NCBI GenBank assembly: GCA_011799875.1
Contig: CM022298.1
Coordinates: 495,049,180 to 495,113,179, forward strand
Reading direction: 5' to 3'
DNA: 64,000 bases
From: Thinopyrum elongatum
Lineage: Eukaryota; Streptophyta; Magnoliopsida; Poales; Poaceae
Shown: piece after piece, positions 23,412 through 35,341 of the stretch
Layout: each line of letters starts with the position of its first letter
Position numbering within the stretch: the first letter of the stretch is position 1
Position numbers and translations under genes: made by a program
Notes under the pieces: model-generated
What the model saw: only the letters and a program-made list of their open reading frames with translations
The model's database searches: none
What the model was told of the DNA's origin: nothing

Positions 23412-24276
23412 ATGAGGATCCAGTGCGACGCGTGCGAGAGCGCGGCGGCGACGGTGGTGTGCTGCGCGGACGAGGCGGCGCTGTGCGCGCGCTGCGACGT
23501 GCAGATCCACGCCGCCAACAAGCTGGCCAGCAAGCACCAGCGCCTCCCGCTCGAGGACGCCGCCGCCGCCGGGCTCCCGCGCTGCGACGTCTGCCAGGAC
23601 AAGCCGGCCTTCGTCTTCTGCGTGGACGACAGGGCGCTCTTCTGCCGCGACTGCGACGACTCCATCCACGTCCAGGGCACGCTCTCCGCCAACCACCAGC
23701 GCTACATCGCCACCGGCATCCGCGTCGGCTTCAGCTCCGTCTGCAGCGCCCACGCCGACAGCCACCCGCCGCCGCCGCCCTCCAAGCCCAAGCCGCCGCC
23801 GACCGCCGTCGTCCCCAGGGCGGCGCCGGTCTCGGTCGCGGCGCAGGAGGTGCCGTCGTCGCCGTTCATGCCGTCGTCCGGCTGGGCCGTCGAGGATCTC
23901 CTGCAGTTCTCCGACTACGAATCCAGCGACAAGGCAAGGAGCTAGGCAAATCACGTACCACTGTCTCCCTGCGATCTCCATGGATACATCTCACCGTGTC
24001 TCCATCGGTTTGCTGTTGCAGAAGGGTTCTCCGTCTCCTCTTGGGCTCAAAGAGCTGGAGTGGTTCGCCGACATCGACCTGTTCCACGACGACCAGGCGC
24101 CGGCACCAAAGTGGGGCAGAACCGCCGCGGAGGTGCCCGAGCTCTTCGCCTCGCCGCAGCCGGCCAGCAACGCCGGCTTCTACAAGGCAGCCGGTGCGCG
24201 CCAGAGCAAGAAGGCGAGGGTGGAGCTGCCCGACGACGACGACGAGGACTACCTCATCGTTCCCGATCTTGGATGA
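23412..24276 (+). CDS. double B-box zinc-finger protein (BBX24/25, STO-like)
   Basis: Two exons, 23412-23933 and 24022-24276, encode about 258 residues. B-box 1 starts at residue 1 (CDACESAAATVVCC, CARCDVQIH, KHQRL) and B-box 2 at about residue 56 (CDVCQDKPAFVFC, CRDCDDSIHV, NHQR). All zinc-binding Cys/His positions look present. There is no CCT domain, so it belongs to structural group IV. The middle is Pro-rich. The C-terminus has an acidic DDDDED run and ends in YLIVPDLG, a VP-type motif of the kind that binds COP1 in this family. Such proteins act in the nucleus in light and stress signalling. The donor is AAG/GCAAGG, so the intron appears to be GC-AG. Without splicing the frame stops at TAG three codons later. 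Confidence 0.92.
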
Positions 24277-25048
24277 GATATCCGAACTGAATATATATAG
24301 TTCGTAGTATGTGTGATGCATGTATGTAGTAGTAAACTAATACGTGTGTATGTATGTATGCAAAGGGATTCTGCCATCTTTTTGTGCCGATCGCTTTAGT
24401 TGCCGTGGAACATATGAAGCTGCAAGGCGATTCGGGAAAAATACTTTCAGAAACAAGATGGTTTATCAGTGTAATACTTTGAAGACATGTACTGTACTAC
24501 TTTTGAGGTTTAGTCTTCCAGATTTTTACTGTGATTTTACATTCAACCACGTGTAAACAAGAGACTCTTTGTGTTAAAAAAAACAAGAGGCTCAGAATAC
24601 AGAGGGAAGATCACCGTGCACAGCATGCTTGAACTACAGCCATACAGGGATAATGACTCTTCTCCAGCAATGAATGAACAATAAGAAAATCGACAAGTAC
24701 ATAAAGATGGCTACTGCTTAACACCAACTAGGAACGGCATGTCGTCAAACAAACAAAAGCATGTAAGCACACACCATAATCTGATTTTGACATTTCAGGT
24801 TATACTAATTATGTGACTTGAAATGAGCTCGCTAGATTGCAGTAAGAAAATGAAGTCGCGAAATGCTCTTCCGCAGTAAAATTTATGAATCAGTCCAGTA
24901 TTTGTCAGTCTGTGACCACTTACCAGTATTTCTCAAAAGAAAAATTGGAAGAACCCAGTAAACTGCACATAATTTTAGCTACTCCCTCCGATCCAGTAAA
25001 TGGGAGTAGTAAAACTCAAGCAAATCGTATACAAATTAAAACTGACTG
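24277..25048. other. BBX 3' flank and convergent gene tail
   Basis: The BBX 3' UTR and the 3' UTR of the minus-strand CRM gene converge here. A short TACTCCCTCCGATCCAGTAA..GGGAGTAG phrase at about 24980 is a MITE end fragment. No other gene. Confidence 0.5.
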
Positions 25049-27849
25049 TCACCTTTTCTTCAGCAATGAACTAGCTCTTAGGAATATTTTATCGATCTCA
25101 TCAAGCTCGGAGATTTTCAGCTCTTTTGCAGGTGAATCTACCTTATCAGAAAGTGAAGCAATCTTCCGCAGATGCTCCTCAAAATCGTCTGCTTCATTAT
25201 CATCTTTTTCTGGGAGAAACTTATCCAGCCTATCCAGATACAAAGGACGCTCCTTGCTATCTTCTGCTTGCTCCTCTGAATCTGTCTCAAACATATCAGA
25301 GAGATCCTCGGATTCTGAATATGCCATAGACTCCGAAGTTGAATCATCATCAACCTCAGAATTTTCATCCTCCAACTTCTCAGACCTTTCTACATTTTCT
25401 GACAGGAGTTCGGATACAGTTCTCTTGTGAACTGAGCTAGAAGAATCTTTATTCACGGACACACTGTTTGTAGAGTCTGAAATAAAAGCAATGTCTTTCG
25501 CCGCACTTTGTCCTATATGGCCTCCAGCTAACTTCATCAGGGCGTGCAGATCTTCAAGCTCCTGCTCAAGCCTGGGAATGTACCGCCTAAGAGCTCGGAG
25601 GCGATCTCTATATTTTGATTTGTCCAGTGCCTGATTAGAAATGCTAGATTTAGAGAAAGCAAGGCACTAACACTAAAAGGTATAACAGGACAGTGTATTA
25701 GTCATCCTTTATTCATTCTCATCCTAAATGTCTGTTTATATTGGAGTACATTCTATTTGATCCTGACTTCCTGACTAGAATACAGAACACCCTTCCTACC
25801 AACTAAAAATAATTGGCTGACTATGCCTTTTGTTGTTATGTTCTAAACCTAGGTGATGAATGATAAATTGGTATCTTATTAAGGCTTCTGCATAAATCAG
25901 GAGGATCTTACTGAGCTTGTCTTGCTTCGAAATCTTGAAGCCGGTCTTTTACTGGTTTTTGTGCATGTTTTTAGAACCTCGCTTCACAATTCATACATTG
26001 TACATACATTGATATCTTGACCATGATAGCAGAGATAGAACATACCTTCTTTCTAGGAAGTGCAACCTTTGGTGACATTATCTCGGGTGGTGGCTGTGCA
26101 TAGTTTTTCCCTCTGTACATAATAATTGTATTTCCTTCTTCAATGCTGAGCACAATACCACCACTTAGAACTGCTAACTCTGAGGCAATTTCCTTAACCT
26201 CCTCTGGTGTGAATGTCTTCACAATTACCTGTAGGGTTTGGTGCTTTTTCCAGTGCAAATGCATGTTCAAGATCACTCCCTGGTAAATTCCACGTCTTCC
26301 AACAGGCACATAATTTTTACTTTTTTGGCCCATCTTGAGGAAGTAGAAGTGTTCTTCAGGTGTAAGAACCTCAGGATCATGTGTGGGTTCTGAAGGATCA
26401 TTTGGCTCAATTTTCTTCAAAGCTGCAAGAAGTCGTTCTTCCTTCTTTCGAGCCTTTAAGTGAAAAATATATAAGAAAAAACCAACCGTATAACAATATA
26501 TTTACAAGAAAATTTTCACAACAGAGTGCATAAAAAAGAAACACATAGATTCATCGTAATGTGAGAGCAACATCAGAAACATAGATTTAAAAATCTAATA
26601 AGATAGCCCACCTCAAGGGTGGAAATCCAGCTTGCAGTAATATACCTTACATGACAATACTGACCAGCAGTATTAGAAAATCATGCTACGTCAAGTGAAA
26701 GTCAAGCAAACTTCATTCTTTTATGCTTTTTTTTTCTGACATGGATCATTCTTTTATGGTTGAAAAAAATCTTCATAAAGAGACAAGTCTATAACAACTT
26801 ACTAGCTTCAATTTTTTCAAAATCTTCTCCTCAGCGGTCATTCTCTGAAATTCCCTTTCCTTTTTCCATCTCAAGGATTTCAAAAACCTTGTTACGGCCC
26901 TCTTTCCTTTAAGTTTTTTCCTCTTCGCTTTTGGTTTGCCAGAATCATCAACGGATACCATGGCCCCAGTATTTTGTGGACCCGTTGCCGTATCTTGATT
27001 TTGACTATTAACAGGTTGACTGGTATGGACAGAACGGCATGTTTGAAGGTTATAACTTCGTGGCCAACTGAATAACCTGTCGTCTTGGTAAAAAACCTTG
27101 TGAAAAGTATAACTACAACAGCATCAGAACTCTGAAATAACAGAACTGTTACATTATTGTACTCTCTCTGTTTTTATTTACTCCGCATATTAGGTTTGTC
27201 TAAAGTCAAACTTTATAAAGTTTCAACAAGTTTGTGGAATAATATATTAACATACACACCACCGAATCAATACCATTGGATTCATAATTGAATATATTTT
27301 CACATCATATAGATTTGTAATGTTCTAAAGTTTGACTTTGGTCAAACCTAATATGCGAAGTAAATAAAAATGGAGGGAGTATTTGCCCAGCGAGAACCAG
27401 ACTCAAGAGCACGACGTGTTCGTCAGTTTGCGTGCACACACAAATACACTAAACCACAAAGGCAAAAACATAGCATAGATGAAAGCAGTGAATTGCGCTA
27501 ACAGTTCACCTCTTTGGCATTTCATCGAACACTTCAAACTCGCTATTGTTTCGGAGCAAACCTACTGCATCGATCAATAGCACAACACAAGGCCGAGGCC
27601 CTGGTCACCAAAACCTCCCGAAAATCACTCACTAAGCCTCATTGACAACTTAGAATAAGAATCAACGGGCAAGAAAGGGATCGACAGATTTGTGTCTTAC
27701 GGCGGAGGTGGTGCGCTGAGCCTCATTGTTCCGTGGGAAGGCGCCGTCGCATCTACGCTGCCGGACGAGGGGCAAGGGGGCGGAGGTGGTGAAGGCTGGA
27801 GGCGCCACCTCCTTGTGGCCTGCCGGAGCAAGAGGAGTCGACCGGCCAT
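25049..27849 (-). CDS. single-CRM-domain RNA-splicing factor (CFM9-like)
   Basis: Minus-strand exons at 27849-27701, 27112-26803, 26453-26046 and 25630-25049 join in frame to about 482 residues. All four ends facing introns have GT/AG. Exon 1 (MAGRLLLLRQATRRWRLQ) is Arg/Leu-rich with no acidic residue at its start, like a mitochondrial targeting peptide. Exon 2 is Lys/Arg-rich (KPKAKRKKLKGKRAV). Exon 3 holds the CRM (YhbY) RNA-binding domain with its GxxG-like loop (VGRRGIYQGVI) and the tail IIMYRGKNY. Exon 4 has a long acidic region rich in Ser/Glu/Asp. CRM proteins bind group II introns; the single-domain CFM9 type supports mitochondrial intron splicing (family knowledge). The exon 1 assignment is inferred from phase. 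An alternative small exon ending at 27510 also fits exon 2. Confidence 0.82.
27162..27379. mobile_element. Stowaway-like MITE in intron 1 of the CRM gene
   Basis: The ends ACTCTCTCTGTTTTTATTTA and TAAATAAAAATGGAGGGAGT are inverted repeats, as are the inner arms TTAGGTTTGTCTAAAGTCAAA and TTTGACTTTGGTCAAACCTAA. TA lies at 27160-27161 and 27380-27381. Length 218 bp. It lies between the inferred first and second exons. Confidence 0.8.
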
Positions 27850-28243
27850 GCGCGCCCGTAGCACCGTACGGCGAGTGTTCCAGAGAGCCCGCGCGAGCGG
27901 GCGCGTGTGCTTGCCGCTTGGGTGGATGCAGGCGTGGCGCGCGCGATGGCTGAGGCGCTGTGCCGGTACGCATACGGGTGTGGTGAATGGCGACTCGGCG
28001 AGTGGGCACTGAGCGTGCGCGAATCCTGCGGGGAAGAAGAACGGGGACGAGGCCTCGGTAGCGTGGGCCGCCGAACGCTCCGCTTTGCAGCATGGGCGAG
28101 ATGAAGCGGAGAAACGAAGTGGACTGGGCCACTGGACTGGGAAGTTGTATGGGTCAGTTTACGCATGATTGTACGTGGGCTGGGCTTGGAGCACTTGTTT
28201 TTACAGTGAAAAGCAATCTTTATTAATTAAAGATAAAGAGGAA
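27850..28243. other. GC-rich 5' leader/promoter region of the CRM gene
   Basis: The minus-strand sequence upstream of the inferred start is GC-rich and open in more than one frame (for example a run beginning MAQSTSFLRF from 28132). That frame would reach the same donor in phase 0, which does not suit exon 2, so I treat it as leader sequence. Confidence 0.45.
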
Positions 28244-29134
28244 AATCACTAGTCAGGAAACCTGCAAAGGGGAGCAACTAAGTAAGGGGGACCCCTTGCA
28301 GGAGCCCTGCAAGGATCACTTTGGTGGGCTAAGAGCACGTCACTTGGCCCGCTCTCAGTCGTCGCCGCCACATGTCGCATGTTGGGCGCTCCCTCGAGAT
28401 TTTTTTTATATGTATTTTCGGTTTTTAGATGGGTTTTTTGGCTTTCCAGTTGCCCCCTGGTTTTTCTTAGGTTTTGAAGGAAAAAAATGTCATGGTTTTT
28501 TTCTTTGCATATTTGCTTCCGCGAGAGGCACAATTGTGCCTCACGAAAAGGGAAAACACATTTTTTTTCTCGTAGAGGCACATCTATGCCTCTTAGAGAA
28601 AAATCTTTTTTTTTCCTTCCACGAGAGCACAGATTTGCTTTTGCTATAGGCACAGTTGTGCCTGACAGAAAAAAGCTTTTTTTCTTCCACGAAAGGAACA
28701 CATTTGCTTTTGCATGAGGCCCAATTGTGCCTCTCAAAAAAATTAAAAAATTAAAACATTTTTTCCTTCCGCGAGAAGTAGAGATTTGCTTCTCGTGGAT
28801 GCATAGATTTATTTTTGCGAGAAGTACAACTGTATCTTTCGGAAAGAGAAAAAATAAATATAAACATGAGGCTTCAAGTTTTTCGTGAAAAAAAAAGTTT
28901 GTCGAATCCTGTGAACATGGGATCTAGTTTTGAAGATCTCAACATAAGAAATCCAACGGTGAAACGGTTCGGGGTTCGGACACACGATTCAAGAGATAAA
29001 TCGTTTTGAAAAAACAAATCTATGAAGAAAGAGAAAACTTTCAGGTTGTGATAAGTGACGCACATGCACTACGCCATTTGTCAGCTCTTCGGGAGGTAAG
29101 AGTGACATTTGCAAAGGGTACCCCTTAATTAGTG
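28244..29134. mobile_element. non-autonomous element B, relative of element A
   Basis: It matches element A at both sides: GGGAGCAACTAA, GGGCGCTCCCTC and GTATTTTCGG on the left; AAAAAAGTTTGTCGAA, ATGGGATCTAGTTTTGAAG and AATTAGTGATTT on the right. AATCACTAGT at the left and TTAATTAGTGATT at the right look like inverted ends. The internal minisatellite (28510-28850) is a decayed form of the GCGAGAGGCAC unit. No transposase. Confidence 0.55.
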
Positions 29135-31317
29135 ATTTCGCTGCAAACGTGGGAGCCCCTATGTGTCGCTCGATGCGACAGATTGGCGAGAAAACGCGCG
29201 CGCATAGGTTTGCCTGGGCCGGCCTACGAGCCACATAGAGCGTTCCCTTGTACGCGACTCGAGTTTCATACTCTCATGATCGGTTTTTCTTGTAGTGACC
29301 AGTTTTTTTGTAGCAAAACTGTAGCGCAAACATTTTGAAAATGCGAACATTTTTTATTTTTTGAACAAATTTTGGGAAGGAAAATAGTTTTTGAAATTTC
29401 AATTATTTTTTGATTTTTTTTTGAAAAAGTGGTTTTTAAAAAAATACGATCATTTTTCAAATACACAAACATTTTTTGTATTTGTGATTTCTTTTAAAAT
29501 GGAACAATTTTCAAACCCCTGAATTTCTGGATTCCCAAACATTTTTCGAAAATACTAACATTTGTTGAATTCCTTTTTTTGTAATTTCTGAACATTTTTT
29601 AGAAAAATAGAAAATTATAGTTGGAAAACCAAAAAAGAAAAAACCAAAGAATAGCAAAAAAACAACAGGAAACCGAAAAAACTACCAAAAACCTTCTAGA
29701 AGGTTCTCAGTGGGCCAACCCAAAACATGTACATTTTTGCTAGCCCTATGCGAAACATCAACACTCTGGAGTAGAATGTGGCGAATAGGGATTTCCCACA
29801 AAGGTTACCCTCAAATCCTTCTAGTGGCAACAAGTGACCTAAGTTGGGTCAATGACCCCGAGTTTATCTTGTATTTTTGCGGAGGATATAACTATTTTAT
29901 GTTTAATAAAGCTAGCCACAATGACATGCTCTCTAGAAAAGTGTTGTACGTCATAAGAATTTTGGTTAGTTTTTTCATCGGATCATGAGGTTGGGAGGTT
30001 CCATGCATGCTTTTTTTATGAGATTCAATTTTTGAATAAAAAAGTCACTTGAACAAGCGACCGAAGTAGGAACAATTTCCCTATTGTGTTCTTCACATCG
30101 AGATCGTTCTAAACTATATCCATATTGATAGATCTTGAGGACTGTTTTTCAGACATAACTTGTGGTTCCTTGAGAATTTATGATTATTTGCAAAGGGTTC
30201 GTACGGGTTATGAAATTGGTTCTGATATGATAGGTATTGAAGAGAGATATAATAAAGACTTTCATGTAGACCACTGAATATGATAAGTTTGATTTCTTGC
30301 AATAGTTTTGCGATATACAAATAGTAATATGTGGGAGGTACTAGTGAATAATTATGGTTTAGTAAGAATATTGGTGTTAAGATTTCTGATTCCCGAAGCA
30401 TGCACGTATAGTATTTAGTTATGCTAAGAAGTTGGAGCATGATTTATTATTGAGTGTATTTCTTTGCGTGGAGGTTGGGGACGTGCGATGATTAACTCCT
30501 ACCAACCCCCATAGGGGCATGCATAGTAGTACTTTGCTTCAAGGGCTAATAGATTTTCACAATAAGAATGTGAGTCCAGGGATAAAGTCTAATAAAAAAA
30601 AGCCCAGTGCATTAGGATCGGCCCTTTTCAGTGACGCGTTCGCAATGGCCCAACACAGCAGTACGCCTGCGTACACACCCACACACACAGTTTGCTTACC
30701 GATCCACCTCGTCACGTATAGCTCCACTCAAAAGAAAAAACGTACTAGTCACGTACCCTAATCGATCCAGCTTCCACTAAAAATAACTAATCGATCCATC
30801 TTCCTAAAAAAACCAATCTGTCCATCGACCATCGATCGATTAGGTTTCTGTAGACGTAGGGAGCCAGTCTCGGCGTATCGCTGCCGGCCGTCGCGTAGAC
30901 AGGCGCCAGCGGCAGGGCGCCGGACGCCGCAGACCACGCAGCGACGACGATGAGTCGTTGACGACAGGACGCACGCAAGAGACGCCGCTCGCCGTCGGCC
31001 GATCCGGAGCTCGGTAATTTGACGATCTTTCCAATCTTGAATCTTCGTTCCTGTACGTGCGTCCATGGATTACAAATGATTGTGGATTTGTGGTAGCGCA
31101 TTTGTCTAATTGTCTTGCTTTCCCTAATTTCTTTTACAAACTGAGACTGCAATAATTAGTCAATTATGTATAAACCTGTAGCAAATAGGAAAAATCACTA
31201 TGTGCAAAAGCGTGTGGCATTTTCTAAGGTTATAACTTCTAATTGGGGTATATTTCGTCCGTGTATACAAGTCTGAATGTCCCATTTGTTATTTGTTATT
31301 TGTCAAGTACAGATACT
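29135..31317. other. intergenic; low-complexity AT-rich DNA and possible 5' part of the hAT gene
   Basis: 29.3-29.65 kb is a field of AACATTTTT-type phrases. 30.8-31.05 kb is GC-richer with a GAGCTCG/GTAATT donor-like site, and could be a non-coding first exon of the hAT-type gene at 31318. I could not find the element's 5' terminal inverted repeat. Confidence 0.35.
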
Positions 31318-33483
31318 ATGGACAAGTTTCTTCTCAAAAGAAAAGCACCATCACAGGATGTTCCGGAAGACATAAATTGGAAAGAGGAGATTCAATATGA
31401 TCCGGGCAAGGGAAAATTGATAGAGCATTATCATCCTAATTTGAAAGATCTGGTAAGAAGGAAATATTTGTTGAATGGACCTTGTCAGTCAAGAGAGATT
31501 GATTTTGAATCCTCAGATTTTAGGGGTAAACAGAGAAAGTTCAATCCCGAATGGTTTGATGAATTTGAGAACTGGCTTGAATACAGCGAAGAGAAGAAAA
31601 GGGCATATTGTTTTCCTTGCTTCTTATTTAGGGATCGTAGTCAGAAGAAAGAAGCTGGATATGAGGCATTCGTTGTGAATGGTTGGAAGAGCTGGAACAT
31701 GAAATCAAGGTTAAAAGAACATGTTGGTGAGGTGGGCAGTGTCCATAATCAAGCAATGAAAAAATTACTTGATTTTCAGAAAAAAGATCAACATATTGAT
31801 GTTGCTATTCAGGTTCAAAGTGAAGCTTTGAAGGTTGCATATTTTGCTCGATTGAATGCCGCTATTGACAAGGCTAGACTATTGCTGAAGCAAGGGTTGC
31901 CTTTCCGGGGACATGACGAGTCAAAGAACTCGCACAATAAAGGAAATTTCTTGGAAGGTCATGACTTCTTAGCTGAGCATGATCCAGTTGTACGCAAGGC
32001 TGTGGGAAAAGATGCTGCAAGGAATTCTCTTATGTGTGTTCCTGAAGTCCCGAAAGATATTTGTGAAGGTTTTGCGCATGTGATAGTGCAATCTATTCTG
32101 AAAGAAGTTCGCAATAATGTGTTTTGTTAGCTTGTTGGCGAGTCTAGAGATGTCTCTGGGAAAGAACAAATGGCCGTGGCCTTGAGGTATGTTGATAGTT
32201 CCGGGGATTCTAAAGAAAGTTTTGTTGGTCTTGTCCATGTAAAAGAAACAACATCTTCATACCTCAAGAGTTCAATTGATTCTCTTTTTGCAAAATATAA
32301 ACTGAGTTACAATCAAGTTAGAGGACATGGTATGATGGTGCTAGCAATATGTGAGGTCAGTTTAATCTCCTCAAATCATTGATCATGAGAGAAATTAGCA
32401 CAACTTATTATGTTCATTGCTTTGCTCGCCAGCTTCAATTAGTTGTTGTGGCTGTGGTAAGAAAGCATAAAGGAGTTAGTAATTTCTTCAACATGATTTC
32501 TACCTTGCTAAATGTTGTGGGTGGATCTTCCAAGCGAAGGGACATGATTAGAGATATTAATCTTGAAGAAATGAGAAAGGCTTTAGGGTGTGGACAACTT
32601 ACAACAGGAATGGGATTAAATCAAGAGCAATGTCTTCAAAGACCCGGAGACACACATTGGGGTTCCCATGCTAAAACACTTAAGAGTTTGCTTCACATGT
32701 TTAGGTCAGTTGTTAAAGTTCTAGAATTTGTGGAAGAAGACACCGATAGAACAAATAGAGACCAAGCAAATGGTCTTCTAGTGTATTTTCAATCTTTTAA
32801 CTTCGTATTCTATTTGGATCTCATGTTGACAATCCTCACAACTACAAACACATTGTCATTAGCATTGCAACGAAAGGATCAAGACATAGTAAATGCCATG
32901 AAATGTGTGAAGTCAACTAGAATTGTTCTGAATGAACTTAGAGAAAATGGATGGGAATCTATGCTAGGTGAAGTTCATGTGTTTTGTGAGACACATGATA
33001 TTGTAGAGTTGGACATGGAAGAAGCATATGTTAATCCAAAAAAAGAGAAGGCACGTAACTGGAATTACCAACAAACATCACTATCAAGTTGATTGTTTCA
33101 ATGATGTTTTTGATTGGCTAGTTCAAGAGCTTGACAATCAGTTCAGTGAGACATCGACTAATTTGCTTGTTTGGTCAGTGGCTTTGAGATTGTTTCAATG
33201 ATGTTTTTGATTGGCTAGTTCAAGAGCTTGACAATCAGTTCAGTGAGACATCGACTAATTTGCTTGTTTGGTCAGTGGCTTTGAGTCCAAGAGACTCATT
33301 TCATGATTTCAATTTGGAGAATCTTATGAGTTTGGATAAACTATACCCTCAAGATTTTGATTTTGGGGAATTGAGGGATCTTGATAAGGATCTACGCCTC
33401 TATATTGCTGATGTACGCACAGATGATAGTTTTTCCAACGGAGCAACAATCATTGAGCTTTCAAAAAAAATGGTGCATACACG
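31318..33483 (+). pseudogene. hAT-type transposase-like gene (TTF zinc finger/DUF4371), 5' portion
   Basis: The frame starts MDKFLLKRKAPS. It contains the TTF-type zinc-finger region (EEKKRAYCFPCFLF..GWKSWNMKSRLKEHV) and then the DUF4371-like segment (MAVALRYVDSSGDSKE.., FVGLVHVKET). The middle of the hAT catalytic region follows (HCFARQLQLVVVAV, LQRPGDTHWGSH, LVYFQSFNFVFY). Breaks: TAG at 32128-32130, a 1 bp shift at about 32328 followed by a TGA, another shift at about 33055, and an exact 97 bp tandem duplication. A CACTA element splits it at 33483. The family includes mobile hAT elements and domesticated nuclear proteins; this copy is dead. Confidence 0.85.
33091..33284 (+). repeat. exact 97 bp tandem duplication
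   Basis: 33091-33187 and 33188-33284 read identically by eye. The length is not a multiple of three, so the duplication shifts the hAT frame. Its perfection implies it is recent. Confidence 0.95.
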
Positions 33484-33534
33484 CACTACACGACGATCCA
33501 CTATAGCTAACGCGCGTGTGCGTCGGCAATAGTG

Positions 33535-33870
33535 GCATTTGGTGACAGACAATATGTCTGTGTAGACCTTTGCTGACACAGTCTGTCTAGTGTCATCTGT
33601 CGGCAACCTGGCCGTGGGCAAAGGTGTTTATCGACATACATTTCACTTGCCAACGGACTATCTGTCAGCGAAGCTTTCTCTTGCAGACAGATGTGGATGT
33701 CGGTAATGCATTCTCTTGCCAACAATCATGTGTGTTGGTAAATGTTTTACTTGCTGACACACACGTGCGCCTGTAGATATTTTGCTTGTTGACAAACAGA
33801 TTGTCTGTATACTGCTTACCGACAAACTGTGTGCCTCCTTTCTCTGTTAGCCGACATACAATCTATCATA
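33535..33870. repeat. CACTA left subterminal repeats
   Basis: Repeated motifs of the types TTGCTGACAC, CTTGCCAAC and TGTCTGT occur in both orientations every 20-40 bp. They are the likely binding sites of a CACTA-encoded protein, by analogy with En/Spm. Confidence 0.7.
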
Positions 33871-35074
33871 AGTAGGCTGACATGCTCACACAATTTGTTT
33901 GCTTGGGACAGAAATAAAGCATTGAAACTATGTTACTCACACATGTGTGCTTAGCATCACACAATTCATAGCAAACTTAGTCGTGTACAAATCTAGGTTC
34001 ACCTATGTAGCATATCTGGTTAAATTTCACATATGTGATTGCAAGTTCCATCGACACATATGTCCACACAAGTACCAAAAGATAATACTCTACCATTTCT
34101 AGATCACAGTACTCTACTCTCTACTGTTGCCAAAAGACACAATAAAACCCATCCATAGCCTTTGGTCTTCTTCGCCCTTGGGCCTCGGCACATTTGAACA
34201 CTACAGCAACAAGAGGCAAATGAACATACCATCAAGGGTCACATGGTAAGAGTTTTGCACATTATGTTAATTTCCGCAAAGTAAAAAGTGCAAAATAACA
34301 AAGCGACACATATTTGTAGAAGGTAAAAGGTACAAGAACTTGCGGAAACTCGCTGTGCTCCCAAGCGTAAGTGCTCTCAGTATCACATACATATTATAGC
34401 TATATCCAGTACATCATTTTCCCATTCAAAATTCATAAAGCCAAGACTATTTTAGTCAACATCTTAGTGAATAGCAAGTCTATCACTTGGTTGATTAAAC
34501 AGAGCAAAGAAGCCAGAACTCTGGTCAGACTTCATCAGGTGAGATCAAACCTTAACCTTATAATCTACCTGAGACCCCGATTTAATAGTTGACAATATAT
34601 AAGCTCAATCAAATGTAAAATGGTTTAGACAAAGAACTAGAAAAAAATATTATTATGCATGATATGAATCTGTTTTTATAGGTTTTACTATGCTTGTCTA
34701 AAATAAGTGAAATTTAAGAGTTGAGCTGAAATATACGCATATAATAGCTCACTGTTGTATTTCAAAGTAAAGTGGCAACAGGCAAGCCTCATGCAACATA
34801 CAAAAATTCAAAGGGGATGCCATCTATATACCATACATCAAAATCATAAATGTAAAGTGAAAATTGCTTTCGTGCACTAGATGTGAAGATACTACAAGAA
34901 TCTAAACCACTATTCATAGCTGAACTATTGTGAAAGGAGATTTTGGATTTACTTTTGTTCCCTCCACTATGCATATAAGATGTGACATATATGATGGAAA
35001 CAAATTTTCAGCTACATATATGGTAGAAAATGTGCGGCAACTGAAAGTGCTAATAACATGTGAAAGGAGTAGTA

Positions 35075-35341
35075 CAATTACAACTCCAACATGCCCACCA
35101 ACAACAGAAACATTGTTATCTCTGGGGTCAAGTCCAAGAAGCTCTCCCTGTAGACAGATAAGGACATTAATAGGAATTTGAGAAACAAACCATATAGAAA
35201 CTAGTAATATAATAGGGCACTATGGCAAACTATTTTGAAGCACACAACACAAATCTATTCGCTCTCACTACATCAAGTGTTTTCATCCCTAGTAGGAGCT
35301 TCAGAACATGTTCCATATTTTTTTAATACTTCAGCAGCAGA
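35075..35341 (-). pseudogene. captured malate dehydrogenase gene fragment (two exons plus intron)
   Basis: Minus strand. The first exon piece (35341 down to about 35245) follows a TTTCAG acceptor and reads AAEVLKKYGT, then after a small shift LLLGMKTLDVVRANRFV. This corresponds to the substrate-pocket segment of NAD-malate dehydrogenase (family motif TLDVVRANTFV). After an intron ending CTACAG, the next exon (from 35147 down) reads GELLGLDPRDNNVSVVGGHV, matching the catalytic-His block (family motif VPVIGGHAG). Because the intron is retained, the capture was from genomic DNA, not a retrocopy. The order matches the gene. No other MDH exons were recognised, so it is only a fragment. Confidence 0.75.

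Noticed and set aside
23423..24307. 294-codon ORF and minus-strand ORFs overlapping the BBX gene
   Set aside because: Arg-rich out-of-frame and antisense shadows of the GC-rich BBX coding sequence.
27510..27575. Minus-strand phrase EFEVFDEMPKR resembling a PPR repeat
   Set aside because: Only one short motif, closed by a stop just downstream and not flanked by further PPR units; noted instead as a possible alternative exon of the CRM gene.
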